Below are positions 34,301 through 47,328 of a stretch of DNA of 64,000 bases, piece by piece. The DNA is taken from positions 397,695,630-397,759,629 of the forward strand of contig CM077668.1 in assembly GCA_039707655.1 (NCBI GenBank), in the 5' to 3' direction. The stretch's first letter is position 1. Every line of letters starts with the position of its first letter. Position numbers and translations under genes: made by a program. This DNA comes from Elymus sibiricus (Eukaryota; Streptophyta; Magnoliopsida; Poales; Poaceae). Below the pieces are notes generated by a model. It was not told the DNA's origin, did not search any database, and was given only the letters and a program-made list of their open reading frames with translations.

Positions 34301-34305
34301 GTCAC

Positions 34306-36080
34306 TTACCACCGACAAGTACTCTTCTCTCTCTAAGTTGGTTCGGGAAGTAGATGTTCTCGTCATCTTGAGCCCCTCGTCATCGAGCAGCCGACACTTC
34401 CACACGGCCTTGTATCGCAGTGTGTGCTTCATATCGGAGAGTATCTTTCGGGCAGCTTTCACGAGGCCTTTTGTCTTCTCTTGTTCACCATCATTGCAAT
34501 CATATTGGTGCTACAATAATGCATAAAGTAGTTAATTAACAGGCTTCGGATATGGAGTAGTGAGGTGGCAAAGATACTCACAAAGAAACCATCGATGACC
34601 CGTTGGGCCATGGTGACATCATGCTCATCCTTGGTGTACTCGTAGTGCTTCCAGGAGAAACCTTGCGACGGCGGGTCTTTATCACCCGACTTAGCCAACC
34701 CGGGGAAGTACTTCCTCAAGAGTGAGCCGATGACGTGGTTCGGCAATAGCGCCCCCTTAGGGCTATTAGGGACAAATTTCCATTGACTGCATGATGAAAA
34801 AGAAAAGGCGATAGTTAGTGTTCAATTATGGTAACCAAAGTAATTGCAAGATCAAATACTTACGCATCTCCCGACAATGATATGACAGGATGGCTGCCGG
34901 TAGCCGTTGGCTCCGGGACCTTCCCCGGACCACGCCCGGATTTCTTCCTCTAGGAAGTGTTGCTCGATGTAGACCCCGAGCCGTCCGAGGCCACAATGTC
35001 GCCCGACTCCATAGCGAGCGGATCCGGAATGTTCCCTCAGGCATCATCATCCGATGTGGACTCATCGTCGTCCACATCGCTATCGTGGGTCGCCTGATGG
35101 GAGCTGGACGACTCAGTCTTGCCAGAGTACCTGACGTGGGTCACCCTACCGCTCGTGGTTCTCACATACTTACTCGGGCTCCCATCAGGATCTGAAAACA
35201 AAATATAATATATGAGTAACTAAAATAGAGAGTAATCTGAAAATAAAATAAAAACAGAAATATTGATTGCATTCTGTATCACATCATCGAAATTAGTTAT
35301 GAAAAATTTGCACCGCATTGCCTCATGTTATATAGATACCATTCGTATTCTAGTTTGTAGTGACCTATTAAAAAGTACCCTCCACAAGTCATTATCTTCT
35401 TCTATTGGCCAAGGCAATAATTATACTTTAGTAGTGAAGCAATAAGGATAGAACCGAAAACATCAAAACAAGCATCATACAACCAATTTCTCTTGACTTG
35501 GCATTTTAATGCTTATTGCATTTTCATAGAGCATCATACAAAATAAAGTAGCTAACGAACGAAGATTGGTTGTAGCTAATAAACGAGCATAATTATATCT
35601 GTTCTATGACTTGGCATTTTCATGCTTATTGCATTTTTTTCAAACATTGTAGCTAGCATCATACAACCAATTTCTCTTGAATTCTAGATATAAGATTTTC
35701 TCTTGAATTCTAGTTATATCTCAATGCTAAAGGACAAGAAGCTAGCATCATACAACCAATTTGCACAAATCCACCGGAGGGGGAGGGAGTTCAGGGGGTG
35801 GGGTGGGGGCGAGGGGGAGGGGGTTGGGAGGGGAGAGGGAGGGGAGGGGTACCTGAGGGCATCTCCAGCTGCCGCGCCACACGAGGCACTTCCCGGCGGC
35901 CAGCAACGCCGAACGGCGATGCTCGGCGCCGGCCATGAGGAAGACGGTGGTGGAGGCGACGGCTGATGGTGGTGGCGGCGGCAGATGGTGGGTGCGGTGG
36001 CGGCAGATGGCGCTGGCGGCGGCAGATGGAGGCGGTGGCGCTGGCGTCGGCGGCGATTTCGTCGGTGGCACAACCAGTCC
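34306..36080 (-). pseudogene. CACTA Transposase_24-type gene (minus), 5' exons
   Basis: Exons read from right to left. GC-rich first exon about 36080-35855, ending RGSWRCPQ before a GTACCC donor. Exon about 35190-34866 (SPSKYVRTTSGRVTHVRYSG, acidic and Ser-rich) with stops TGA 35039-35037 and TAG 34952-34950. Exon about 34788-34583 with LLPNHVIGSLLRKYFPGLAK and FSWKHYEYTKDEHDVTMAQR, the conserved N-terminal block of the Transposase_24 family. Exon about 34505-34314 (KAARKILSDMKHTLRYKAVW) ends at a GTAAGTGAC donor that carries the sirevirus insertion. The gene then continues at 24.45 kb. 35200-35850 is intron, AT-rich. The first exon lies next to central subterminal-type repeats. Confidence 0.75.
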
Positions 36081-36139
36081 AAGGAACAGAAAAGAGAAGG
36101 GAATAAAGTGAGTGAGAGAAAGAAAGGGGATCGCTAAGA

Positions 36140-38270
36140 TCTAGGGTTAGGACAATTACCGAGAGGCACGCTCGGTAACGGCTAGTATTGCTGAGAGCCG
36201 TATACCGACACTCGGTAAAAGTAGGCATCACCGGGAGCCGTATATCGACGCTCGGTAAAAACTGTGCCACTTCTTCATTTTCCTTCTATTTGTGTTTTTG
36301 TTTGGCATTCTCTTTTTTATCTGATATTTCGTATCTTTTTATGACTAAAGTTTGAAAATGCCATGACTTATGATGACTTATGTTTTCAGCTAGATTTGTT
36401 CAAATATCAACTTTTAAACACTGTAAAGTAAAAAACATGAGAACGGGGACCTGCCGTAACACAAAGAAATAGGTATTCACCGTGGCCTACCCCCTCTCGG
36501 TGCCGGTCAACGCCCTAGACCACCGGGGCCACCGGATGGGTGCTCGATCTGGAAACCGCCCGAGGGAGGGGGGGGGGGACCACCCCTACATGCGTGTGGC
36601 CCATGCATATGCATGAAAGGGTGGTGTGGTGTTTGAATACCCAACGCACATCCTTGATGTGAACATTCCTCACAAACCGCACGGACGGGCGGGAACGTCG
36701 AGGACCGGCTCCGTTCGTCCCCGAGACCGAGCCGACGGTGCGCGATCCTGTGACAGAACGGGCTTAGACTTGGCCTGGCATCTCACGATGACCTGCCGTA
36801 ACACGAAGAAGCAGGTATTCACTGTGGCCTACCCCCTCTCGGTGCCGGTCAACACCCTAGACCGCCGGGGCCACCAGATGGGTGCTCGATTTGGAAACCG
36901 CCCGAGGGCCATCTCAAATGGAGAAAACAAAGTGTAACTATAATGTGGTAAGGTGGTTTACCAAGCATGTAAGAAAACAACAACAAAAAGTATAAGACAT
37001 ATTACCGAGCATGGCTACATCAGGAGAAGAAACAAGATATAGGTTTAGGTATATTGCCGAGAGGGACGCTCGGTAAAGGTAGGCATTACCGAGAGCCGTA
37101 TGTTGAAGCTCGGTAAAAACTGTGCCACTTCTTCATTTTCCTTCTATTTGTGTTTTTTGTTTGGCACTCTCTTTTTATATCTGATATTTTGTATCTTTTT
37201 ATGACTAAATTTGAAAATGCCATGACTTATGATGACTTATGTTTTCGGCTAGATTTGTTCAAATCTCAACTTTAAACACTGTAAAGTAAAAAACATGAGA
37301 ACGGGGACCTGCCGTAACACGAAGAAACAGGTATTCACCGTGGCCTACCCCCTCTCGATGCTGGTCAATGCCCTAGACCACCGGGGCCACCGGATGGGTG
37401 CTTGATCTGGAAACCGCCCAAGGGAGGGGGGGGGGAACCACCCCTACATGCGTGTGGCCCATGCATATGCATGAAAGGGTGGTGTGGTTTTTGAATACCC
37501 AACGCACATGCTTGCCTCACAAACCGCACGGACGGGCGGGAACGTCGAGGACCGGCTGCGTTCGTCCCCGAGACCGAGCCGACGGTGCGCGATCCTGTGA
37601 CAGAACGGGCTTAGACTTGGCCTGGCATCTCACGATGACCTGCCGTAACACGAAGAAGCAGGTATTCACCGTGGCCTACCCCCTTTCGGTGCCGGTCAAC
37701 GCCCTAGATCGCCGGGGCCACCAGATGGGTGCTCGATGTGGAAACCGCCCGAGGGCCATCTCAAAAGGAGAAAACAAAGTGTAACTATAATGTGGTAAGG
37801 TGGTTTACCAAGCATGTAAGAAAACAACAACAAAAAGTATAAGACATATTATCGAGCACGGCTACAACAGGAGAAGAAACAAGATATAGGTTTAGGTATA
37901 TTGCCGAGAGGGACGCTCGGTAAAGGTAGGCATTACCGAGAGCCGTATGTCGACGCTCGGTAAAAACTGTGCCACTTCTTCATTTTCCTTCTATTTGTGT
38001 TTTTGTTTGGCACTCTCTTTTTGTATCTGTAACTATAATAGTAAGGTGCTTTGCCAAGCATGTAATAAAACAAAAGGAGATCATTTTTTTCCGAGAGCAC
38101 AAATGATAGTAGGCACAAATGAGGCTGAGTACACATTTTTGCCGAGAGTGCCTCTCGGTACGATGTCCATTTCCGAGAGCTGCTCTCAGTAAAGGTACTA
38201 AAACCTAGATCTAGGTTTAGGATCTTTACCGAGAGGCGCTCGTACTTGACACTCGGAAATGTTTCCCGCG
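36140..38270. repeat. central block of CACTA subterminal-type repeats with 847-bp tandem duplication
   Basis: Units reading ACCGAGAGG-CACGCTCGGTAA, GAGCCGTAT and CTCGGTAAAAACTGTGCCAC occur near 36150, 37050 and 37900. TTGCCGAG at 37054 and 37901 gives an 847-bp period. Each long unit also holds a GC-rich module with two copies of GACCTGCCGTAACACGAAGA, which yields similar ORFs at 36626-36937 and 37398-37784 that have no known domain. The block lies between two divergent CACTA genes. Confidence 0.8.
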
Positions 38271-38651
38271 GGGACTTAACCAAAATTTTCGCGCTCACGC
38301 GCTCACTCGCTCGCTCTCTGTTTTATCTGTCGCCTCCCGCCCCCCCGGCATTCGCCGCCGTCCATCGAGCTCTGCCGCCGCCGCCGCCGGGAGCTCCTCC
38401 ACCGTGCCCCCACCTCCACCGGCCCCCCCACTTCCACCGAGCTCCGAGCTCCGCCGCCGCCGCCGGGAGCTCCCCCACCTCCCTCACCTCCACCAAGCTC
38501 CCTCGCCGCCCCTACCTCCACCGAGCTCCCCGCCCGCCCCCCTGCCCCGTTGGTGAGCCCCTGCTCCATCTCCTTTTTTTAGATTTGTTTTTTACATTTA
38601 GATGTTATATATGCATATGTAGTAATTAATGTGTGTGATTGTGTGCTATTG

Positions 38652-38685
<34 letters not shown>

Positions 38686-39519
38686 TGTGTGTGTGTGTGT
38701 GTGTGTGTGTGTGATGTGTGTGTGTGTTGTGTGTGTGTGTGTGTGTGATGTGCTATTGGTGGTGCTGTTGGTGTGTGTGTGATGTGTGTGTGTGTGTGTG
38801 TGTGAGTGCTATTGGTGTGTGTGTGTGTGTGTGTGAGTGGGTGCTGTGTATGTGTGTGTGAGTGAGTTAGTGGGTGCAATTTTTTTTTGTGAGTGAGTGA
38901 GTGATATTGGTGTGTGGGTGTTGGACATATGCTTGACACTACTTTAGATAAACATGTGACTGACACTACTTCATTCTTTCATGCATGACATGCATCTATT
39001 TTGACAATAGAGAGTGAATTCCGTCGCACGCTTCAGGGTAATCTCTTCCCGTTAATGTGTAGGTTTCCATTATTTGTAGATCACTTAAATAGTCGCGTAA
39101 CCTAGGCGTCTCCCGTTCGGAAGGGTTGTATTTGTAAATATGCAAGTCTTTGCATATTTATAACCTCAACTCTTTCGAATTGTCTACGTTTTCCATGGAC
39201 AGCCCGAGAATGTGTAGGCTGGTCGTTTTCATGCCGTACTTCGATCTGAGACATAATTTTGACAGCGTCTCCTGGTTGTTCTCTGGATACACATCCTCTC
39301 GGCTTATTGCCGAGACGTGTATTTGGAGAACAGTGGGGAGGTGTTGCCGAAATTTTGTCTCGGATCGGAGTACGTCATGGAAGCGGACCCAGCCTACACA
39401 TCCTCGGGTGGGATTAGGACCTATCTTTACCTATTAGATAGCTCAGTGCATGTTGTAAAACTTGATGAAACCACTTGTTGCATAAAAAACATTATGTGTG
39501 TTTCACATTATATCAAAGG
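38271..39519 (+). other. TNPD gene leader region with (TG)n microsatellite
   Basis: GC-rich leader-like sequence 38290-38570 with CCGCCGCCG runs, ending near a GTTGGTGAG that could be a donor. Then (TG)n interrupted by single bases over 38654-38870. Then AT-rich sequence up to the TNPD start. The apparent His/Thr-rich ORF on the minus strand is produced by the microsatellite. Confidence 0.5.
38654..38925. repeat. interrupted (TG)n / (GTGA)n microsatellite
   Basis: Long GT runs with GA interruptions, changing to GAGTGAGT words at 38855-38915. It is in the presumed first intron of the TNPD gene. Confidence 0.85.
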
Positions 39520-42500
39520 ATGGAAGATCCTGAGTGGATGTACACCGGACATCCCAGCATGGAGGGTATGACCCCTGAGTGGAGGTCGAAGAACAATGAT
39601 TTCCTGGAATTAGTATTTGCTGGAGAAACCCCAGTTCGTGGAATTTGGTGCCCATGCACGGAGTGTGATAACCAGGTTGAAAGAGAGAAGATTACTATGA
39701 GTAAACACTTAGGCAAAAATGGGTTTACGCCAGGCTATTACCGGTGGATCTTTCACGGTGAGACAGAAGAGTCCAGAGCGGAGGTGGTGCGACAGCGCAC
39801 CGGCGAATATGATACTCGGATTGAAAACCTATTAGATGACATCCGCCGTGCAGATCCGCGGGAGGACCCGGACTCCGAGGAGCCGGCGGAAAGCCCAGAA
39901 GAGTATCATGCAGCTTTGTTTGCGGCACAGAAACCCCTTCACGCCCATACAGAGGTTACTCAACTAGATGGCATCGCACGCCTAATGGCCCTGAAGGCAA
40001 ACCATTGCATAAGCAGAATTTGCTTCAATGAGTTTTTGTCCGTTATTGCTAGCCCGCTGCCTAAAGAAAACATATTGCCAAAGAACATGTACGAGTCGAA
40101 CAAAATCCTCGGTTCACTTAAGATGTCGTATGAGCAAATACATGCTTGTCCAAAAGGATGCATGTTATTTAGAAATGAACATAAAGATACAAACTACTGT
40201 GTTAAGTGCAAATCCTCTAGGTATATTGAGGTACAAAAGGATGATGGTAGCAAGAGGAAGCTCACAATCGCCGTCAATATCCTTCGATATCTTTCATTCA
40301 TAGAAAGGATCCAACGGCTTTATATGACCGAGGAAACTGCCCAATATATGAGATGGGCCGCCGAAGGGAAGATGTACAATACAAAAAAGATGCAACATTC
40401 ATGGGATGGTGAAGCATGGAAGAAATTTGTTCAAATTCATAAAAAAACGGATGACTGGAAGAGTGTAGCTGTTGGGATAGCAACCGATGGGTTCAATCCA
40501 TATGGTTTGATGGCTGCCATATACAGCTGTTGGACAGTATATGTTATCCCCTGAATCTGCCCCCTAGCGTTTGCATGCAACGACATCACATGTTCCTGAC
40601 GCTGATAATTCCAGGGCCTAACTATTCGGGGAAGCATATGAGTGTGTACATGGAGCCACTGGTGGACGACTTACTTGTTGCTTGGAACAATGGGGTAAGG
40701 ACATATGATGCCGTTTCAAAGAAGCACTTCAATATGCATATCTGGTACCACACATCGCTACATGACCTACCAGCACGTGCGATATTTTGTGGCTGGTGTG
40801 TAAAGGGGAAGTGGCCTTGCCCAGTGTGCCGACAGCGTGTGACTTTCATTTGGCTGGCTAAGGGTCGCAAGTATGTATGCTTTGACCAACATCGGCAGTT
40901 CCTTCGTCTTGATCACCCATACAGACAAGACACTATGAACTTCCGGAAAGGTGGTATTGTTGATGACTCGCCACCACCTATTATGACCGGTGCCCAGCTT
41001 AAGGATGAGTTAGATTCTCTCGAGAAAAATCTCAATGGGAAAGGTTTTGTGGGATATGGAGAGACACACCAGTGGACTCACATTCCAAGCTTATGGAGGC
41101 TCCCTTACTTTAAATATTTTCTCCTTCCACACAACATTGATGTAATGCACACTAAAAATAATATTGCGGAGGCCTTACTCGGCACACTCCTCGACACCGA
41201 GAAGTCAAAGGATAACATTCAGGCTAGGATCGATCAAGCCTAGCTATGCAACATGCCAAAATTTAAATTGGTGCCTCGTGCAAAAGGTAATTCTTGGAAG
41301 AAGCCACCGGCCCCTTTCACCCCTTCAATGCCCCAAAGGAAGGAAATTCTCCAATGGATTGTGAACAAGTTGTAGTTCCCTGATGGATATGCAGCTCATA
41401 TCATGAGGGGAGTGAATATGGCTACAAAGCGAATATGGGGCCTCAAGAGTCATGACTACCATGTATGGCTTGAGCGGATAATGCCTGTGATGATTTGAGG
41501 GTATGTCAAAGAGGATATTTGGCGAGTGCTGGCCGAGTTGAGCTACTTCTTCTGCCAGCTTTGTGCCAAAGAATTATATTATGAAGTGGTTGCAAAGTTG
41601 GAGGAACAAGCACCTGCGTTGCTATGCAAGTTAGAGAAGGTATTTCCGCCAGGTTTCTTTAATCCGATGCAACATATGATCTTACATCTCACGTATGAGG
41701 CTAGAATGGGAGGACCTGTGCAGTTCCGATGGCAGTATGCACCTGAACGGGAGTTCAAGCATCTTCGTGGCAAATGTAAGAATAAAGTCCGCATCGAAGC
41801 CTCCATAGCCGAGGCATACCTGAACGAGGAGGTGGCAACGACCATGACAAAGTACTATCATGACAGTATTCAGACTAGGTTAAATCCAGCTCCTCGTTAC
41901 AATGAAGAACCCACCAGTAATGTTTCCGACCTTAGCCTCTTCGAAGGCCATGGTGGCAAAGCAAGTGGTTCGAAGCGCAAGAACTTTTCACCTACCGAGT
42001 GGTCGACTCTTATGATCTATGTCTTGACCAACATGGAAGAAGTGCAGCCGTACATAAAGTAAGTGTAGAACACCTTCATTGACAACTACTCACTAGTCTT
42101 GAGTCCTAACTCGAATTCTTCTCATTGCTATAGGGAATTCCAGAACGAATTCTGGAAGCTACCATGGCCCCCTAGCGACGAAGAATCAACAAACCTTCTT
42201 GAAGATACCAATGCTGATGGCGGTTTCATTTCTTGGCTCTCAAGAAAAGTAACTTTCCTAACTTTATGTACACTTCAAATTGTTCTTACTTGCCGGTAAT
42301 GCTTCCACTAATGAACCAGACAATCTCCTATTAATCTTGTAGGCATACACGAAGGTTGATATGGACGCCAAATTGAGAGAAGTAGCCAAAGGTTTTGAAT
42401 ACGAGGCCAAGTCATTTAAGGCTTACGACATGAATGGGTATCGGTTCCACACTGATAAACACACACGTGAGAGGCCCAATCGAAGGGCAATAAATAGTGG

Positions 42501-43176
42501 GGTCTATTGTCTAGGGACAGATGGACGTCACTACTATGGAACTATCGAAGAAATTTATGAGCTGCAATACTGTGGTGTACAAGGTGTGAAGCCTATCGTA
42601 TTCAGATGCAGTTGGCTCAATCCAGAGAAAGTGAGAAGGACCCCTAGTATTGGCTGGGTCGAAGTTGAACGAGCATCAAAATATGCAGGAAATGATGTCT
42701 ATATTATGGCTCAACAGGATACACAAGTGTTTTATCTCCCGTACGCGTGCACATCTACGGAACATATCGATCTCTTGAAATGGGATGTTGTGTACAAGAT
42801 ACCCCCGCATACCAAGGTACCTACCCCAAACAAGGATGATTACCACATAAACCCTGACACATACGAGGGAGAGTTCTATCAAGAAGCAGACAATGAAGAA
42901 GACGAAGATGATGCGGAGGAAGATGATGGCGTGCATCAGGAAGATGATGCTATGGAACATGAGGTCATGGATGACATGGAAGTAGATAATGCGGAGGACG
43001 GATACGAGGATGTTTCTGACCCTCGACATTTGGCATTACTTCTGCGATGGCAAATGGGGCGAGATGATGATGAGGGTCCCCCTGAAGACTTCGAGGATGA
43101 ATGTATGAACGGGCGTGATAGCGATGATGACAGTCCTGATCCAAATGTTGCACCTAATATTGACCCCTATTTCTAA
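39520..43176 (+). pseudogene. CACTA TNPD-type transposase (Transposase_21, DUF4218, DUF4216)
   Basis: Start chosen at 39520 (MEDPEWMYTGHPSMEG), as TNPD proteins open with an acidic-Trp-Met-Tyr block and a Cys-rich Transpos_assoc domain (CPCTECDNQ). Exon 1 (39520-42058) holds Transposase_21 (about 40.0-41.2 kb; CPKGCMLFR and CVKCKSSRY in front; WYHTSLHDLPARAIFCGWCV) and DUF4218 (LAELSYFFCQLCAKEL, FNPMQHMILHLTYEA, 41.5-41.9 kb). Introns 42059-42133 and 42249-42342 keep phase. Exon 3 (42343-43176) holds DUF4216 (NSGVYCLGTDGRHYYGTIEE) and an Asp/Glu tail. Breaks: one C missing in the C run at 40548-40551, then stops at 41241, 41373 and 41496. The enzyme would cut at the CACTA ends. Confidence 0.85.
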
Positions 43177-43407
43177 CAACTCCATGTAATCGTGTGAGAA
43201 CTCTATGTATGCGTGTCATAACTCCATGTATTCGTGTAACAACTCTTCGTATTCGTATGTGCAACAACTCTATGTATTCGTGTGTGTAACAACTCTATGT
43301 ATTCGTGTGTGTAAGAACTATATGTATTTGTGTGTGCAACAACTCTATGTATTCGTGTGTGTAACAACTATATGTATTATTGTGACAACTCCATGTATTC
43401 TTCATAT
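43177..43407. repeat. minisatellite of about 27-bp units
   Basis: About nine imperfect copies of AACTCTATGTATTCGTGTGT with short spacers directly after the TNPD stop, so in its 3' untranslated region. The small plus-strand ORF here is just the repeat translated. Confidence 0.8.
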
Positions 43408-45344
43408 GTGATATATTTAATGTATTTACATCAAGTTGTATCATCTGTACTAACTAGTTTGTTCTTCTTCGTATCAGGTGATTGAAACATGACAGGTGGC
43501 AACAAGAATCCAAAGGAAAGTTTGAAAGATGTGGCAACTCTGTACAATGATCAACTTGCTCGACCGGTGAAAGAGGTGGCCGCTCCTGCGTCGGTTGCCA
43601 CAGCCACCAAGAAGGCCAAACAACCGGCGGGTCTAGACCTCCCTGCGAAAAACCGGGCGAAACGAGGTCAAGTAGGACGCGGGGGAGGAGGAGTAGGAGG
43701 CGGACAAGGTGGAGGCGGAGGAGGCGGAGGAGGAGGAGGAGGAGGAGGCGGACGAGGTGGAGGTGGAGGAGGCGGAGGAGGAGAAGGAGGAGGCGGAGAG
43801 GAGGCGGCTCGAGGAGGCTGACGAGGAGGAGGAGTAGATGAGGCAGGAGGAGGAGGCGGACGAGGAGGGGGACGAGGAGGACGAGTAGGACGAGGAGGAG
43901 GAGGAGTGGTGGTCGACGGAGGAGACGGACGCGTAGGAGGGAAGACGGCTGGAGGAGGTGGAGGAGAAGTAGCATCCTTACGTAGAGTAGCCCGGAGTAG
44001 AGCACCTCTTTCTTCTCCTGGACCCTCTGATGCAGTGCTTCGCCAGCCTCAGGAGGAGGATGCACGACGGCTGGTGGAGGAAATAGAGGATGGGGAGGAG
44101 GCGAGTGAGGATGAGGAGGATGAGGAGGAGGTGGTGGAGGACGACGCCGCCGAGAGGTGGCTGGTTGTTCGTCAGGTTTCTGAGGGTGGGGATGGACCCT
44201 CACGAGTGACGGAGCACCACGAGGTGAGCGGCTCATAGCCGGGCGGTTTGGCTATCAGCACTACTTCCACACAGAAAGTGTGGCTGCGTGGTTCTTCAAA
44301 GCTTCCGAAACGTCCATATGTGCATAGAAACGTGTTGATTAAACCAGTGGGAGAGAAGTAAGTGAGTAAGTGGTTATATTGACTCATCCCATATAAATTG
44401 TACCTTTGTCCTTTCATCACATATAATATGACTTCACTCTTCCTAATGCAGGAGCTTAATAAAAGCTGGTGAGAGGCGTCCGCCACATTCGCCGAGTGGC
44501 ATCAGCGGGGGTCTTTGTAGGTTAAATTATCCTGGACTGGTCACTTTGCCGAATGGTATCATTGAGCCAGCTTGGTCCTGGGATCACTACAAACATGCTC
44601 CGGATTTCCTGGATATGCATCAGAGGGTTTATGATACCAGAGCCTTGCAAGTGGTCAACGATTTCTAGGTAAGTCCTTTCAAACACCGCAATGTCAATAC
44701 CAAAAGGTTTAAATTTGCCATAGTCATGATTTTACCCTTCTCACATGTATGCATGTTTGTAGGATTTCTTTACATGCGTAGATGGTGAGAAGGATCGCGC
44801 CAATGTGGTGGTTGAGAATATTGCCAAGAAACTAGTCAACGACATGCACTATAAGGAGCGCGTCCGGTTAGTGGTCAAGTATCACGCGGACTATCTCAAC
44901 CAGAAGATTTCCAAACAGGAGACTCGAGGGAAGCATCTTACACGGGACGAATATTTCAAGGCAAGTGACGATGGATGCTTGTTATTCCCTACATTACCGC
45001 AAATTAGATTCCTTACTAAGATGCATTTGTTTACTTATTATAGGTGATTCCTCGGTAGTGCGCTGACAAACGTCCGTGCTGGGAGAAGATCGTCGAACGG
45101 TGGACAGATCCAGGGTGGCAGGATGAACACAAGGTAATAGGGGAATGGCGTAAGTTGATGGGTTGTCCAGGACACCGTCAAGGCAACCTCACCATCCCAG
45201 GTGTCGTCTCCAAACGTGTAGGCAACAACATCCTTTTCTTTTCATCATGTTCTCTTTCATTTGTGAGCATTCCCATGATTGTTTGGATTGCTTTCTTTTG
45301 CAGAGAGAAGACACAGGCAAGGATATCTCTTACTTCGACGCGTG

Positions 45345-47328
45345 TGTAGGGTAACGCGACAGAAAACAAAAAAATTCCGACCTACGCACCAGCCCAGGAC
45401 CACTATGAAGACTGCAAACAAGGTTTCGATCCGATCGTTACCGACTCGTAGAGCAGCGGAAGTAGAGTCGATGTAGATCGTCGGTGCAGATCCCAGCAGC
45501 TAGGATTTACAACCTCCCAACCGCGAGGATGTACTCCCTCATCTGCCCCTCGGACAGTCCCTCGGACAGCCCTCCGGGAGGCGGTCGGACAGTCCCCCGG
45601 ACGGTGTCACGGACAGGCCTTCGAGAGTCACTCTCGAACTCGGACAGTAACTCGGACAACCCTTCGGGAGGACCCTTGAATAGCCCCTCGGGCAAAAGAT
45701 CGAACCTACGACCTCTCTACAGGGTTGCACACATATGGTGTCATCTATCCGGCAGGGCTTCGCCGTCCAGAACTAGTTCCCACCGGAACCCAGACAGCCT
45801 TTCGGCTCTACGAAACTCTTTTCGTGGGAGGGAGAGAAGAAGCCAGATCAATGCATGGCATTGTGTATGAGAGAGTGAGTATGTTTGGGCAGCCCCCTCC
45901 ACCCCTATTTATAGGCCAAGCCCAAGGGTGGCTTCTCCAAGAAGCCACTAGGGGAAAAACATACCAAAAGGCCCTCAAGGTGGCTTCTCCAAGAAGCCAG
46001 CAAAAAGTGCTTATCACTATTCACGGAAACATTTTTCCGCGACCGTTAAATCCGAAAATATTTCTGTAGGTCTTAGAATAATTCCAGTACCCACTAAAAT
46101 AATTTTGGACGCGTTCCGAAACAATTCCGGATTAGTGATTTTCATCTGCGAAAAGCAACCAAAGTGGCTCCGGCAGCTCCGGAACATTTCCGGGTTCTTT
46201 CTCCGGAAAAATCCTAGAAGTTCCCAGAACAATTCTGGCACCCTCTAAGAATTTCCAGGCGTGTGCCGACACCATTTTGACTTAATGGTATACTCCGAAA
46301 CAACCTTTCGGTTTTACCGAAACTATTCCGGTGTTCTCTCTCCAGAACTCTTCCGTTGTCTCCGAAACTTTTCCGGTGACTTTCTCTCAGACTCCCTGTC
46401 TAGTATTCAGCAGATAGATGACCCTTAAGCATGTGACCCTATAGGTTCGGTGAAGTATAGACATGACCGGAACACTTTCCGATCAATGATCAACATCGGA
46501 GCCGTGGACACCCGTATTGACCCATATACCCACACGAATAAATATTCGAGTGAACCTCCAGTTGCCGTGTGCTATTCCTGTTGCTTCGCGATATGTTACA
46601 AATACCCGAGGTTAGATTTATCGGCATCCCCGTGGATCAACAACTTGTCCACTATGCCAGTTACCTCGTTACCGGTTTTGTTCTCTTTTCTCGTTCCCGT
46701 GTTCCGGCATCCCAGTGATCAAATCAGATTGTGTCTGGCCATACGATGATGGATACCGTAACACCGAGAGGGCCCAAAGAATATCTCTCCATCGTCGGAG
46801 GAGCAAATCCCAATCTTGAGCTATCAAGTCCCTTGACATACTTTCCCATGAACCCGTAAGCCGCCGTAATAGCCACCCAGTTACGGATGACGTTTAACAA
46901 ACCCCCAAGTTCATGAATCAAGCATGAAGAAACTCGATACTCTCATGGTCTGAGGAATTATGCAAACGTAAACTTTCTCTGTGTTATTAACCATAAACTT
47001 GTGACGAATGTATCTCATAGCATAACATCAATCGGGTCGATTCAACACAAGTGTTCTCCTAACATTGTGCCCTCAAAATTGCCGGCATAGTCATGCCCAT
47101 GATCAGGAAAACAAAACCATCATGCAACACTTGAGCTAGTCTTAGAGGCCAGACTAGGAATACATTTTACCATTTATTATTCCACACGTGCATATGAGTT
47201 TCCCTCCGAGCCTCGTGGTTATTGTAGACTCGAGAACCATAGCAGTTATAGCATGGAGCATAAACATAATTATGAACATGGAGATAAACAATAACATTTA
47301 TTATTGCCTCTAGGGCATATCTCCTACA
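45345..47328 (-). repeat. copia 3' LTR (complete)
   Basis: Starts on the minus strand TGTAGGAGATATGCCCTAG (47328) and ends ACCCTACA (45345). Related by its first 40 bp to Angela/WIS-type LTRs. The polypurine-like GCAAGTGGGAGTC abuts it at 47329-47341. Confidence 0.8.

Larger units (their letters stand above)
24496..34305 (+). mobile_element. sirevirus-type copia LTR retrotransposon lacking pol
   Basis: The element is 24501-34300 (9,800 bp), flanked by GTCAC (24496-24500, 34301-34305). Two LTRs of about 1.58 kb (24501-26079, 32718-34300) begin TGAAAGC and end CCTACA, and differ by roughly 2-3% by eye. A primer binding site, a polypurine tract, gag and an env-like ORF are present in sirevirus order; protease, integrase, RT and RNase H are absent. 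Inserted in an intron of the minus-strand CACTA gene. Confidence 0.9.

Noticed and set aside
36626..37784. Two similar basic ORFs as a gene family
   Set aside because: They arise from the 847-bp tandem duplication; no domain and no conserved start context.
38646..38966. His/Thr-rich ORF on the minus strand
   Set aside because: It is a translation of the (TG)n microsatellite.
43454..44236. 260-residue Leu/Pro-rich minus-strand ORF
   Set aside because: Antisense of the Gly-rich and acidic part of the plus-strand CACTA gene, which has family similarity.
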